Shown here: piece by piece, positions 1 to 10,100 of the stretch | Layout: every line of letters begins with the position of its first letter | How positions within the stretch are numbered: position 1 is the first letter of the stretch | Source of the DNA: an uncultured Chitinophagaceae bacterium | Lineage (GTDB): Bacteria > Bacteroidota > Bacteroidia > Chitinophagales > Chitinophagaceae | Direction: 5' to 3' | Length of the DNA stretch: 21,883 nucleotides | Assembly: GCA_937996595.1 (NCBI GenBank) | Contig: CALKVC010000183.1 | Location: 1 to 21,883, forward strand | The notes under the pieces: generated by a model | The model's database searches: none | The model's input: the letters and a program-made list of their open reading frames with translations, nothing else | What the model was told of the DNA's origin: nothing | Translations under genes and position numbers: made by a program

Positions 1-786
1 TTATTGGCATTAAGGATGTTTTTTTCTGTACCGGTTTACCTGCTCATAGCTTTTCTGTACAGTAACCGGGAAGGCAACAGGAAGTTTACCAGGCTGCAAT
101 GGGCAAAGATCATTTTCCTGGGCATGATTGGGTATTACCTGAGCAGTTTGTTTGATTTTATAGGGCTGCAATACATTTCTGCCGGTTTGGAAAGGCTGAT
201 CCTTTTCTTATATCCCACTTTTGCTATTTTGATTAATGCAGCAGTTTATGGTAAAAGCATAAACCGGGTTCAGCAGTTGGCACTGTTATTAACGTATGCA
301 GGAATTGCCATTGCTTATATTGGGGAATTGAACCTGGCTGATACCCCTCCCGGTTTTATTAAAGGGTCATTTTTCATTTTCTTATGTGCTTTGAGCTTTT
401 CTGTTTACCTGGTAGGAAGCGGCCGGCTGATTCCGGTTGTAGGGGCAACAAAATTTACAGCCTATACCATGTCTGCCGCCGGTATTGGGGTGTTTTTGCA
501 TTATTTCTTAAGCGGGAATACTAATGTGCAATTCAGTAACCCGGTGCTGGGTTATGGTCTTTTGCTGGCACTGGTGGCAACGGTAATTCCAACATTTTTC
601 ATTTCAAACGGCTTAAAAAAGATCGGTTCCAATAATGTAGCCATTATTTCCAGTATCGGGCCTGTATCAACCATTTTACAGGCTCATTTCATATTGGGAG
701 AAAAACTAATTTTTGCGCAGGTAGCGGGTACGGTACTGGTAATTGCAGGAATTTTATTAACGGGTTGGAGAAACAGGGATATTTAG
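1..786 (+). CDS. DMT superfamily permease (EamA family), 5'-truncated by window edge
   Basis: The frame is open from base 1 and stops with TAG at 784-786, so the N-terminus lies outside the window; the TTG at position 4 is not a real start. About 261 residues are visible. They form a series of hydrophobic helices typical of the drug/metabolite transporter superfamily: the end of the first EamA repeat (LRMFFSVPVYLL, then a helix with YYLSSLFDFIGLQYISAGLERL), followed by a second repeat from about residue 115 (GSFFIFLCALSFSVYLVGSGR) to the C-terminal helix (VAGTVLVIAGILLTGW). EamA proteins usually have ten helices and about 290-300 residues, so roughly 30-40 residues are missing. It is an inner-membrane exporter or permease of unknown substrate. 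The family is clear; the transported compound cannot be read from sequence. Confidence 0.88.
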   Translation, partial: LLALRMFFSVPVYLLIAFLYSNREGNRKFTRLQWAKIIFLGMIGYYLSSLFDFIGLQYISAGLERLILFLYPTFAILINAAVYGKSINRVQQLALLLTYAGIAIAYIGELNLADTPPGFIKGSFFIFLCALSFSVYLVGSGRLIPVVGATKFTAYTMSAAGIGVFLHYFLSGNTNVQFSNPVLGYGLLLALVATVIPTFFISNGLKKIGSNNVAIISSIGPVSTILQAHFILGEKLIFAQVAGTVLVIAGILLTGWRNRDI

Positions 787-810
787 TTTTTTTAAATTGA
801 ATTTTGCCTT

Positions 811-818
811 TACATTTG
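811..818 (+). promoter_or_regulatory. Bacteroidota-type -7 promoter element for tRNA-Leu
   Basis: TACATTTG matches the Bacteroidota sigma-A -7 consensus TAnnTTTG exactly. It ends 27 bases before the first base of the tRNA. A T-rich run at about 787-794 sits where the -33 element would be but lacks a perfect TTTG. Transcription would start near 822-825, giving a leader of about 20 bases. This is inferred from consensus and spacing only. Confidence 0.5.
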
Positions 819-845
819 CGGTCCTGAAAGTTCAACCCATCTGAT

Positions 846-929
846 GCCCAGGTGGCGAAATTGGTAGACGCACTGTGTTCAGGTCGCAGCGTTCGCAAGG
901 ATGTGCTGGTTCGAATCCAGTCCTGGGCA
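846..929 (+). tRNA. tRNA-Leu (anticodon CAG)
   Basis: A complete class II cloverleaf folds by eye. The acceptor stem GCCCAGG (846-852) pairs with CCTGGGC (922-928), with discriminator A929. The D arm contains TTGGTAGACG. The anticodon stem CTGTG (873-877) pairs with CGCAG (885-889), with loop TTCAGGT and anticodon CAG at 880-882, which reads CUG. A long variable arm (890-904, stem CGTTC/GGATG, loop GCAA) and the T arm GCTGG-TTCGAAT-CCAGT (905-921) complete it. The long variable arm and anticodon identify leucine. The 3' CCA is not encoded (the next bases are CAT), so it would be added after transcription. It has its own promoter and terminator, so it is probably a single-gene unit. Confidence 0.97.
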
Positions 930-943
930 CATTTATGAATCTT

Positions 944-977
944 AGCCTTGACTGTTAAAACTTTCAAGGCTTTTTTA
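944..977 (+). terminator. Rho-independent terminator after tRNA-Leu
   Basis: A perfect 8-bp stem AGCCTTGA (944-951) / TCAAGGCT (964-971) encloses a 12-base loop and runs directly into a T tract (971-976). It lies 15 bases after the tRNA and well before the next gene. Confidence 0.85.
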
Positions 978-1081
978 TTTGTGGAAAGGTATTTTACCGG
1001 GTTCCCATTTATTGAAATCCGATGTAAAATAATACTGGCCCGGGTATTTTATATAAGGATATAGAAGCAATAATAAAAACG

Positions 1082-3955
1082 ATGCAAGTATTAAAACAGG
1101 CTTTATTTTTTCTGCTGGTTTTGCTCTCATCTCTTTTTGCGAAAGCACAAACCATAACAGTTATCCAGCCAAACGGAGGAGAGGTATTATATGCCTGCCA
1201 GGAATACCCGGTAACTTGGAGCCAGTCGGGTACAGTTTCTAATTACTGGAATATTGACTATTCCCTGGATGGTGGTACCATTTGGGCATCTGTTGCTACC
1301 AATTTCCTTTCCACAACCGGCCAGTTCTTATGGACGGTCCCTTTCATTCAATCCAATACCGTTTTACTCAGGGTATATGATGCCCAAAATGCACTGGTAG
1401 CCGACCAAAGCAATGCTTTTTTTACTATTAATATACCTGTTACACTTACTTCCCCCAATGGAGGCGAAGTATGGCAGGGCAATACGGTTAAGAATATTAC
1501 CTGGAATGCCGCAGGCACATCCAATAAATACAATATTGCCTATTCTTTGAATAATGGTTCTACCTGGACTACCATTGTTTCAAACCTGTCTAATACAACC
1601 GGCACGTATGCATGGACAGTACCAACCATTGCCTTAAATACCAATTGCCTGGTAAGGGTTCAGGATTATGTTCAGAATTGCATGCAGGATGTGAGCAATG
1701 CGGTGTTTACGATTACGCCTGCGCAGCCAATATTGTCTAACCCCAATGGCGGGCAGACCTTCCAGGTGAGTTGTTTTACGGTGATTAACTGGAACACCAC
1801 CACTTTGTATACCACGGCCAGGCTTGATTATTCTACGGATAACGGAGCTACGTGGACGATGATCATAAACAACACGGCGAACGATGGTTCGTATACCTGG
1901 ACGATACCGAACATACCATCCACGAACTGCCTGGTGCGGATCAGCAATACGGGCGATGTATCGCTGAATGATGTGAGCAACAGTACCTTTACGATAGCCA
2001 GGCCGGTTACGGTAACGTATCCCAATGGGGGAGAGACGCTGATTGGTTGTAATGTGGTAGGGATAGCGTGGACAAAATCGGACTGTATCGGTGACTGGCA
2101 GATAGATTACAGCCTTGACGGGGTTACGTATACGAATATTGCAACGGTAACGGATAACGGAAGTTTAACGCAGACGTATAACTGGCAGGTACCCAACGGG
2201 ATCAATGTAACGGCGGCGAAGGTGAAGGTAAGCGTGTACCTGTCATCACCTGTTGTAGAGGATGTGTCCAATGCCAGTGTAACGATCATACCGAGTAATG
2301 ATATCACGGTTACATCGCCGAACGGCGGTGAAGTGTGGCAGGGCTTATCACAGCATCAGGTAACATGGACGAACCTTCCGACAGCATCGGGCCAGTATAC
2401 GCTGCAGTATTCCACGAACAATGGCTTCAGCTGGACAACGATCGTGAGCAACATCACGGGCAACAGTTATACGTGGACGGTACCGAACATACCGTCATCC
2501 ACCTGCCTGGTGAAAGTGCTTGATTATGTGAACCCGTGCAAATATGATGTGAGCAATGCGGTGTTTACGATTACACCTGCACAGCCAATACTATCTAACC
2601 CCAATGGCGGGCAGACCTTCCAGGTGAGTTGTTTTACGGTGATTAACTGGAACACCACCACTTTGTATACCACGGCCAGGCTTGATTATTCTACGGATAA
2701 CGGCGCCACATGGACGATGATCATAAACAACACGGCGAACGATGGTTCGTATACCTGGACGATCCCGAATGTATACAGCACTTCGGCCCTGGTACGATTA
2801 AGCAATACCAATGATTTGTCAGTATGGGATGTGAGTAATGCCGTATTCACATTAAGGCCTGCGGTTACCATTATTGCACCCAATGGAGATGCCCAGGTAG
2901 ACCTGGGAGGTTGTACGGTGAGTTCAATTACATTTGATCGCTCATCTGCATGGAACAGTTACCTGATTGAGTATAGTTTGAATAATGGAGCAACCTGGAC
3001 AACCATTGTAAATAACTGGACAGCATCAACCAATCCGGCAACGTATAACTGGAATATTCCGAATATTAATACAACACAGGCATTGGTAAGGGTAACGCCA
3101 GTATCAACAAATTTTCCGGATGTGAGTGATAATAAATTTGACATCATAAAAGCGGTAACCATCATTCAGCCTAATTTTGGAGGGATAATGCAGGCCGGCA
3201 CAACCTATGATATCATGTGGGCGTCTGATGGCATATCCAATATTTATGACTTATTCTATTCTACTAATGGAGGCTCATCGTTCACCAATATTATTACAGG
3301 ATATAATACTTCCAATAATAAGTACACATGGACAGTTCCGAATATACCGTCTACCAATTGCCGTATTATGATCAGGGACAATGTGAATACCTGTAAAACC
3401 GATACAAGCGATATGGCATTCATCATCAGTGCAACCGCACCTCCAATCACTTTAACAAAGCCGAATGGTTTGTCAGATACAGTTTCAACCTGTACAACTT
3501 ATACCATCACATGGAATGATGCCCCATCAATTGGAACATACAATATAGCATATTCGCTTAATAGCGGAGCAACATGGGTTGATATTGTTACCAGCTATAG
3601 TACAACAACTCAACAGTATGAATGGGCTGTACCAAATGGTATTGCATCCAATGCGGTTTTACTAAAAATAAGTTCATCTGCCAATTCCGGAATTTTCGAC
3701 CTGAGTGACGCATACTTTGTTATCAGACAGCCAACGTACACATTTACTGGTACGGGAAACTGGGATAACCCGGCAAACTGGTTACATAACCTTGTTCCGC
3801 CATCAACCGCACCGGCATGTTCTGAAATCATTATTGATCCCCAGGCCGGTGGTGAGTGTGTGCTGAATGTTACGCAGACAATGCCATCGGGAACAAGGCT
3901 TACGGTAAAGGAAGGAAAAAAGTTCAGGGTACCCGGGAATATCATATCGCAGTAG
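1082..3955 (+). CDS. Secreted protein of nine Ser/Thr-rich Kre9/KNH-like beta-sandwich repeats
   Basis: 957 residues. A signal peptide (MQVLKQALFFLLVLLSSLFA, then KAQ) ends near residue 23. Nine tandem domains of about 95 residues fill residues 24-882. Each starts with a PNGGE-type motif, has a central Trp (W..), then a [ND]YS.[DN]NG..W strand, a Y.W.VPN turn, and ends in DVSNA.FTI. This pattern resembles bacterial proteins named Ser-Thr-rich GPI-anchored family (Kre9/KNH); I recognise the pattern but could not search it. Residues from about 883 form a different end domain (FTGTGNWDNPANW, then AGGECVLN) seen in many Chitinophagaceae secreted proteins. No CHU_C or Por-type sorting domain is visible, so the export route beyond the inner membrane is unclear. 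Probable role: extracellular structural or adhesive protein. Repeats 3 and 6 are nearly identical. ATG 1082 is the first in-frame start and begins the signal peptide. Confidence 0.85.
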   Translation: MQVLKQALFFLLVLLSSLFAKAQTITVIQPNGGEVLYACQEYPVTWSQSGTVSNYWNIDYSLDGGTIWASVATNFLSTTGQFLWTVPFIQSNTVLLRVYDAQNALVADQSNAFFTINIPVTLTSPNGGEVWQGNTVKNITWNAAGTSNKYNIAYSLNNGSTWTTIVSNLSNTTGTYAWTVPTIALNTNCLVRVQDYVQNCMQDVSNAVFTITPAQPILSNPNGGQTFQVSCFTVINWNTTTLYTTARLDYSTDNGATWTMIINNTANDGSYTWTIPNIPSTNCLVRISNTGDVSLNDVSNSTFTIARPVTVTYPNGGETLIGCNVVGIAWTKSDCIGDWQIDYSLDGVTYTNIATVTDNGSLTQTYNWQVPNGINVTAAKVKVSVYLSSPVVEDVSNASVTIIPSNDITVTSPNGGEVWQGLSQHQVTWTNLPTASGQYTLQYSTNNGFSWTTIVSNITGNSYTWTVPNIPSSTCLVKVLDYVNPCKYDVSNAVFTITPAQPILSNPNGGQTFQVSCFTVINWNTTTLYTTARLDYSTDNGATWTMIINNTANDGSYTWTIPNVYSTSALVRLSNTNDLSVWDVSNAVFTLRPAVTIIAPNGDAQVDLGGCTVSSITFDRSSAWNSYLIEYSLNNGATWTTIVNNWTASTNPATYNWNIPNINTTQALVRVTPVSTNFPDVSDNKFDIIKAVTIIQPNFGGIMQAGTTYDIMWASDGISNIYDLFYSTNGGSSFTNIITGYNTSNNKYTWTVPNIPSTNCRIMIRDNVNTCKTDTSDMAFIISATAPPITLTKPNGLSDTVSTCTTYTITWNDAPSIGTYNIAYSLNSGATWVDIVTSYSTTTQQYEWAVPNGIASNAVLLKISSSANSGIFDLSDAYFVIRQPTYTFTGTGNWDNPANWLHNLVPPSTAPACSEIIIDPQAGGECVLNVTQTMPSGTRLTVKEGKKFRVPGNIISQ
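1688..1912 (+). repeat. Long direct repeat, copy 1 (within domains 2/3)
   Basis: This 225-base segment matches 2546-2770 at 216 of 225 positions by my hand alignment, at an offset of 858 bases (286 codons, three domains). The nine differences are all synonymous, so 75 residues from DVSNAVFTIT to SYTWTIPN are identical. This points to a recent three-domain duplication or later gene conversion. Confidence 0.92.
2546..2770 (+). repeat. Long direct repeat, copy 2 (within domains 5/6)
   Basis: Partner of 1688-1912. Differences fall in codons for Thr, Ala, Leu, Gly, Ala, Thr, Ile and Asn and change no residue. Similarity drops sharply after the shared WTIPN motif, where copy 1 continues IPSTNCLVRI and copy 2 continues VYSTSALVRL. 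Confidence 0.92.
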
Positions 3956-4148
3956 GGGAATTTCGGTTAAATACCATTTATTTTTCGCTTTATCTAACAC
4001 TGATGCCAGTGTGAAAAAAGGCGGCTGTTAACAAATGATTAAGAAAATGTTAAAAATAATATAATGTATTTCAAATAATAATGATATATTAGCCTAGTCG
4101 CTTGCCTCATATTACGGTATTTCATTTAGTCATCAGATTAAACATATC

Positions 4149-7100
4149 ATGTTTATGAGTAAGCCTTTTTTAACCCGCGGTATCTTATTATTTTTCATTT
4201 CCTTTTTTAACGTTGTTTTTGTACAGGCACAAACTTGTTGCCCCGAGTTTGAATTAAACTTCCCCAGGTTTAATTGTGAAACACCTGATTGTAAAAGCGG
4301 CACTGCCGGGCAACCCGGTTCCGTGGCTACCATGTGCCAGTATAGTACAAACAAGATACAGGTAGTGCCTGGGATAAGCCCGGGGTTCACATACGTTTGG
4401 AATGTTAGCGGCGGAACCATTAACGGCCCTGTGCTCACAACACTTTCTACATCGCTGTCATACATTGACGTTACCTGGGGCAACGGAACCCTGGGCTCTG
4501 TAACCGTTACCATCTTTAACAGCGACAGCAGTTGCTTTAAAGTACTTACACAGAGTTTCTGTTTAACCAAATCGCCAAAGGCCCAGTTTTCAAAAAATAC
4601 CGGTGATACTGTTTGTCTCAACCAGCCCATCATTTTTACAAATACATCTTTGGGGGTATATACCAACTGGTACTGGGATTTTGGTGATGGTAATACCCAA
4701 AACGGCGGTATGAATGTGTCACATGCTTACAGCAGTACAGGAACCTATATAGTATCATTAACAGTGAGCAATGCAAAAGGAACGGATAATTGCGGCTGTT
4801 CAAATACTTATTATGATACCATAACAGTAGATAACAGTACAGGCCTTCAAATTTTAACACCTGACTGCCGTAAGATGCTTTGTGCAGGAGATACGGTTAC
4901 CTATTGTTCTTCCATAACAGGTTGTTCATCCTATACCTGGGCAGCTATTGGCGGAACGGTAATAGGTACAGGTAGCTGTATTAAAGTAGTATGGAACCTG
5001 TTAAATCCTTCTGTCATTAATCCTACTGTTACCCTAACGATTCCTGCTGCCTGTGCAGGATCCTGCGGAAATACGGCCAGCCTGGTTGAAAAAATCCTGT
5101 ATAACGGCATGCCCATACAGGGAAACAATATCGTTTGCGAGAATGCAGCATCCACCTATACATTGCCTGCACTTCCCGGCGTTTTTTATGTATGGAGTGT
5201 AACACCATCGGCAGGAGTAACCATTTTCAATGGAACCAATATTAATACCCCATCATTTGGGTTAAGCTTTACTACTGCAGGAACTTATACCATCACATGT
5301 AATTATATTGACAGTTTAAGGAATTGCCAGGGCTCATCTACAAAAACGATCAATGTTCGCCCCGCTTTCAGCATTGTTGGCCCTTCAACTAGTTGCGAAG
5401 GCTGTAATTCTGTGTTCACAACCTTTCCGGCAGGAACTTTTAACTGGAATATCAATACGTCTCCTGCATTGAATGCAACAGGACCGGCCATTGTAAATAC
5501 CTGGACGGCCACCCAGACAGGCACATTCACGGTAACAGCCACACAGGTGGGTACTGCATTCTGTAACAGCCCGCAACAGGCTATCATTGAAGTGGCGCCA
5601 TTGCCGGTACTTACCATATCGCAAAGCGCCAATGTTGCCTGCCCCGGAACCGTCGTTAAATTTTGGGTATCCAGTACCGTTAGTACGATGCCGGTAACCT
5701 GGACTTATCCCGGAGGCACAACCGTATTAAGCAATACTGGGCCCATACAGGATACGATTACGTTAACGTTTACCGGAACAGGACCTTATACGGTTACGGC
5801 AACACAGCAGTGTTTATATACCTGTTCACAATCCAGTGTAAGCGCAACCGTTACTAATCCGCCGCCGCCGGTAATTTCATCACCCAAAACAACCGTCTGC
5901 ATAGACGAAATTGTTAATTATGCGGTCTCTGGCCCAATACCCGGTGTGATATATACCTGGAATATTACAAACCCCAACCTGGGAACGATCCAGTCGGGGC
6001 AGGGAACGCCCAATATTACGGTATTATGGCATGGGAACGGCACTAATACAGGCGTGTTGAGTGTGAGCCATTGCGGAGGTACCGCATCAGCAAACATAAC
6101 AGTAACCCTTCCTTTTGCGGTTAGTATCGCCCAGTCGGGAAACTGTTTAAGTAACGGTTTGGGTTATACGCTAACTGCAAGCCCGGCCGGGCAAACATAC
6201 CTGTGGAGCCCCGGCGGTGCAACCACGCAGTCAATTAATGCTTTAGCAGCGGGCGTTTATTCAGTAACGGTAACGCCTGCAGGAGGCGGTTGCCCGGTTA
6301 CAAAATCATTTACTGTTTACCCGGACGATTACCGCTATGCCATTTCCCCGCCATGTATGGTTACCAATTGTAACCTGAGCAGTTTCAGCATACCGTTGTC
6401 GCAAAAAGAACTTACCATTCCTTGTACTGCAACCATACAATGGTATTTCAAACCTGTTGGCGGAACAAGTTATACGGCTATTCCCGGTGCAAACAGCGCC
6501 AATTACAATGCAACCCAACTGGGTTGTTATAAATCCGTTGCTACCTGCCCCAATGGCTGCAATGTAACGTCCAATGTGATATGTATACCGGATGATATTT
6601 ATTTCTGTTGCACAACAACAAATTGCAGCAGCATCACATTCGGAATTGACTATAGTTATACAGGTTGCAGCCCAACCACATTTACCGGGTTCTATACAGG
6701 CACGGGTTCTCCAACCGGGGGCTTTCCCATATACTATTGTTATGGTGACGGAACTTCAGAACTTCTTCCAACATTGAATGCCGTTCACCAATATCCGGCA
6801 GCGGGCCAGTACACAGCTTGTATTTCAACAAAAACACTTGTATTTAATGCCGGATCCGGTACAAATGATACTTGCTGTATTAGCCGTTGCTCAACTGTAG
6901 ATGTTCCGGTTGTTGCAGATTTCAATGCCAGTTATGATTGCAATACAGGTATATTAACCATGAACGATGCTTCCAGTTATTATCCAAATGCTACCGGTGC
7001 AACGTATACATGGACAATCAGCGGTGGAACCTATACCGGAATCCTGGGCAATACTACCAGTGAGAGTGTTACGCCAACCAGCAGCGGCGCTTTCCTGATA

Positions 7101-10100
7101 ACCCTTTCTGTTACCAAAGGAACCTGCACGTCTACTATCTCAAAAGTTGTAAACGTGGCAATTCCTAATGCGATATTTACCGTTAATCCAAATCCAACCT
7201 GCAGTAAGGATATCACCTATTTTAATACTGCACCCGGTTATGCCAGCTATTACTGGCAGTTTGGCGACGGGTCTTATTCATATCTTTCACCAGCCGGTAC
7301 ACCGCAACACCAGTATACCAATAACACAAATGCACCCATTAACTTTACGGCTACCTTAACCGTTACAACGCCGGATGGCTGCGTGGCTACATCCACAAAA
7401 ACCGTTACGGTTCATCCAAAACCGATTGTAACGGTTGTACCCAACCCGTCGAGTATTTGCAGGGGCGGGTCAGTTACATTATCTGCCAGTATTAACCCGA
7501 ATGGCAATACCATGTGCAGCAGCTATAATTACCAATGGATAAAGGATGGTACTAATATCCCGGGTGCAAACAGTGCAACTTATAATGCAACCGATTTTGG
7601 TTTATACAGTGTTTTTGTTTCTGGATCAACGCCAGGTTGTAATTGCAGCATGCTTTCTGATACGGCTGTTGTAAAATTATATCCCGATCCTATTGCCAAT
7701 ATCGAAACCGGTTCAACCGTATGTTTCGACCCGGCCTCAAATCCCTGGAGCTTCAATTTAATAGCAACCAGTTATGCCGGTTATACCTATAACTGGAGCG
7801 CCAGTATCGGCGGTATCAGTTTTTCACCAAACGGTTCAACATCAAACTTTACAACGGCAACCGGTACACTGGTTAACAATGCCAATTTTGTAGTGTACCT
7901 GCAGGTTGTAGATGCAAACGGTTGTATAGCCTATGACAGCCTCTGTATTTTTACTTACAAAAACCCGAATGTGGCCATCAGTGCAGCAGGATCTTTATGT
8001 GCCAATTCAATCAATACGATATCAGTAGTTACTCCAAATATAAATAACAGCTATACCTGGAATACCGGTGCCGCCGGCACTTCAATAAGTACCACCATAG
8101 CAGGTACGTATTATGCAACAGCCACAAACCTCAGGACAGGCTGCTACGCCATCAGCAATTTCATCAGCATCAATGAAGCGCCGAGCCTCCAGTTATTCCC
8201 GATCGGATGTGATACCATCTGTGTGGAAGAGAGCATTACCATACCGCTGGCACAGTTGCCTAACCTAAGCAATTATTTTGTGCAGTGGTTCGACGGTATC
8301 AAGCCGGCCGGCACCCTTATATATTCGGGTAACGGCGCTATAACCATCCCGGGCAATTTCCTGAGCCTGGGATTACATCACCTATGGACCACCGTTAGTT
8401 TCCCGAACGGTTGTGAAGACAGCAGCGGTATTTTCGACGTGTTTGTGAAAAATTGCTGCAATTGCGACAGCAGCAACTGGGCATACAAACAGTTCAGTGT
8501 AGACAGCGGCGCAACCTATCAGAACCTCACCTGTTTGCCAAACCAGGAAATCGTTATCGGATGCAATACCTTGATGGTAAACGCAGCGTTTAACTGTTCT
8601 CCTTCCGGTTGCGGCGGTACCGTAACTGGAGAGGTGGTAGATAACCTGGGGAATGTGATACAGACAATCACATCATTCCCCTGGACATATACGCCTATAC
8701 CGGGCACTAGCGGCAACTTCACTTTAAAACTGTTTGGTTGGTGCGATGGCGCTGTATGCGACAGTTGTATCACGAATGTTTTCTATAACTGCCCGTTGCC
8801 GGAACCGCCATGCGATTGTGATACCGCATTCCATTTCACCGGCCTTCCAACAATCGTACTTCCCCTTATTGATGACGGTTTCGTTAGCGGAGGAACCACC
8901 GTTACAATGAGTTGCGGAACTACATATCCGAACAACCTGTTCTGCCAGGCTAATTACAAGTTCTATATCAATTACCAGCATCCCTGGCCAAGCGGGAATT
9001 GCCCAACCATGGTTGTTGGTGAAGTGCTTGATAACCTTGGAAATATACTCTTTACGCAAAACAATGTCTCCCAGGCCAACCCGATCAATTATGTGTTCCC
9101 CGCTGCCGGTACTTATTGTGTGAAATTTAAACTGATGGTTGGTACTAAAGTGTGCGACAGTTGCACCATTTGCTTTACGGTGGTCTGCAATATTCCTTGC
9201 GGCTGTAACCCAGATTTTAAATTTACCGGCAACCCGGTGATCAATGCGAACCTCCTGGGTGGCACCGTTAATATTCCTTCATCAGAATGTAATACCAGCC
9301 TTGCCCAACCGCTAACCTGCAATACCAGTTACAGTTTCTACATCAATTACCAGCAACCCTGGCCGGCAGGAAATTGCCAAACCATGGTGATTGGCGAAGT
9401 GCTATCAGGCGCTACCGTTATATACACACAGAATAATGTATCGCAGGCCAACCCGTTGAATTACGTATTTCCGGGTAGCGGCATCTATTGCGTAAGGTTT
9501 AAACTGGTGGTTAACGGGGTTGTTTGTGATGTTTGTACCATCTGTGTTTATGTTACCTGCGACCTGCCCTGTACCTGTAACCCCGACTTCCATTTTACCG
9601 GCAACCCGGTGATCATAACCAACTATCCGAATGCGATCATTGATTTCCCGCCGCCACCGGTAAACTGCAATACCAGCATGGAAATGCCATTATACTGTAA
9701 TGTTAACTATGGCTTCTATTATAACTTCACCAACCCGTGGCCCAATGGTAATTGCCAGCCGATGGTGGTTGCTGAAGTGCTATCAGGCGCCACCGTTATC
9801 TTTACGCAGAATAACGTGAGCCAGGCCAACCCGTTGAATTATGTGTTCACCAATGGAGGCATATATTGTGTAAAGTTCAAATTGATGGTAAACGGGATAG
9901 TATGTGACAGTTGCACCATCTGTTTTACAGTCATTTGCGAAAGCCCGTGTACCTGCAACCAGAATTTCCAGTTTACCGGTAACCCGGTGATTATCGATTT
10001 CTTCCAGCCAATCTATTGCAATACCAGCATGGCGGCACCTTTAGCATGTAATACTACTTATAGTTTCTATATACCTTACCAGAATCCATGGCCGAATGGG

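Larger units (their letters stand above)
1151..3730 (+). repeat. Nine tandem ~286-base coding repeats (Kre9/KNH-like domains)
   Basis: The array encodes nine domains of 93-99 residues. Most are diverged from one another; repeats 3 and 6 are the exception. Markers are the PNGG motif at each domain start and DVSNAVFTI-like motifs at domain ends. Repeats 7-9 are the most diverged (PNGDAQV, PNFGGIM, PNGLSDT in place of PNGGEV). Boundaries are approximate. Confidence 0.85.

Noticed and set aside
689..967. 92-codon minus-strand reading frame across the permease end and tRNA
   Set aside because: It runs antisense through the tRNA and the end of a clear permease gene and encodes nothing recognisable.
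3997..4012. ACACTG-ATGC-CAGTGT hairpin after the 957-residue gene as a terminator
   Set aside because: The 6-bp stem is followed by GAAAAAAG, not a T tract, on the plus strand, so it does not fit a rho-independent terminator.
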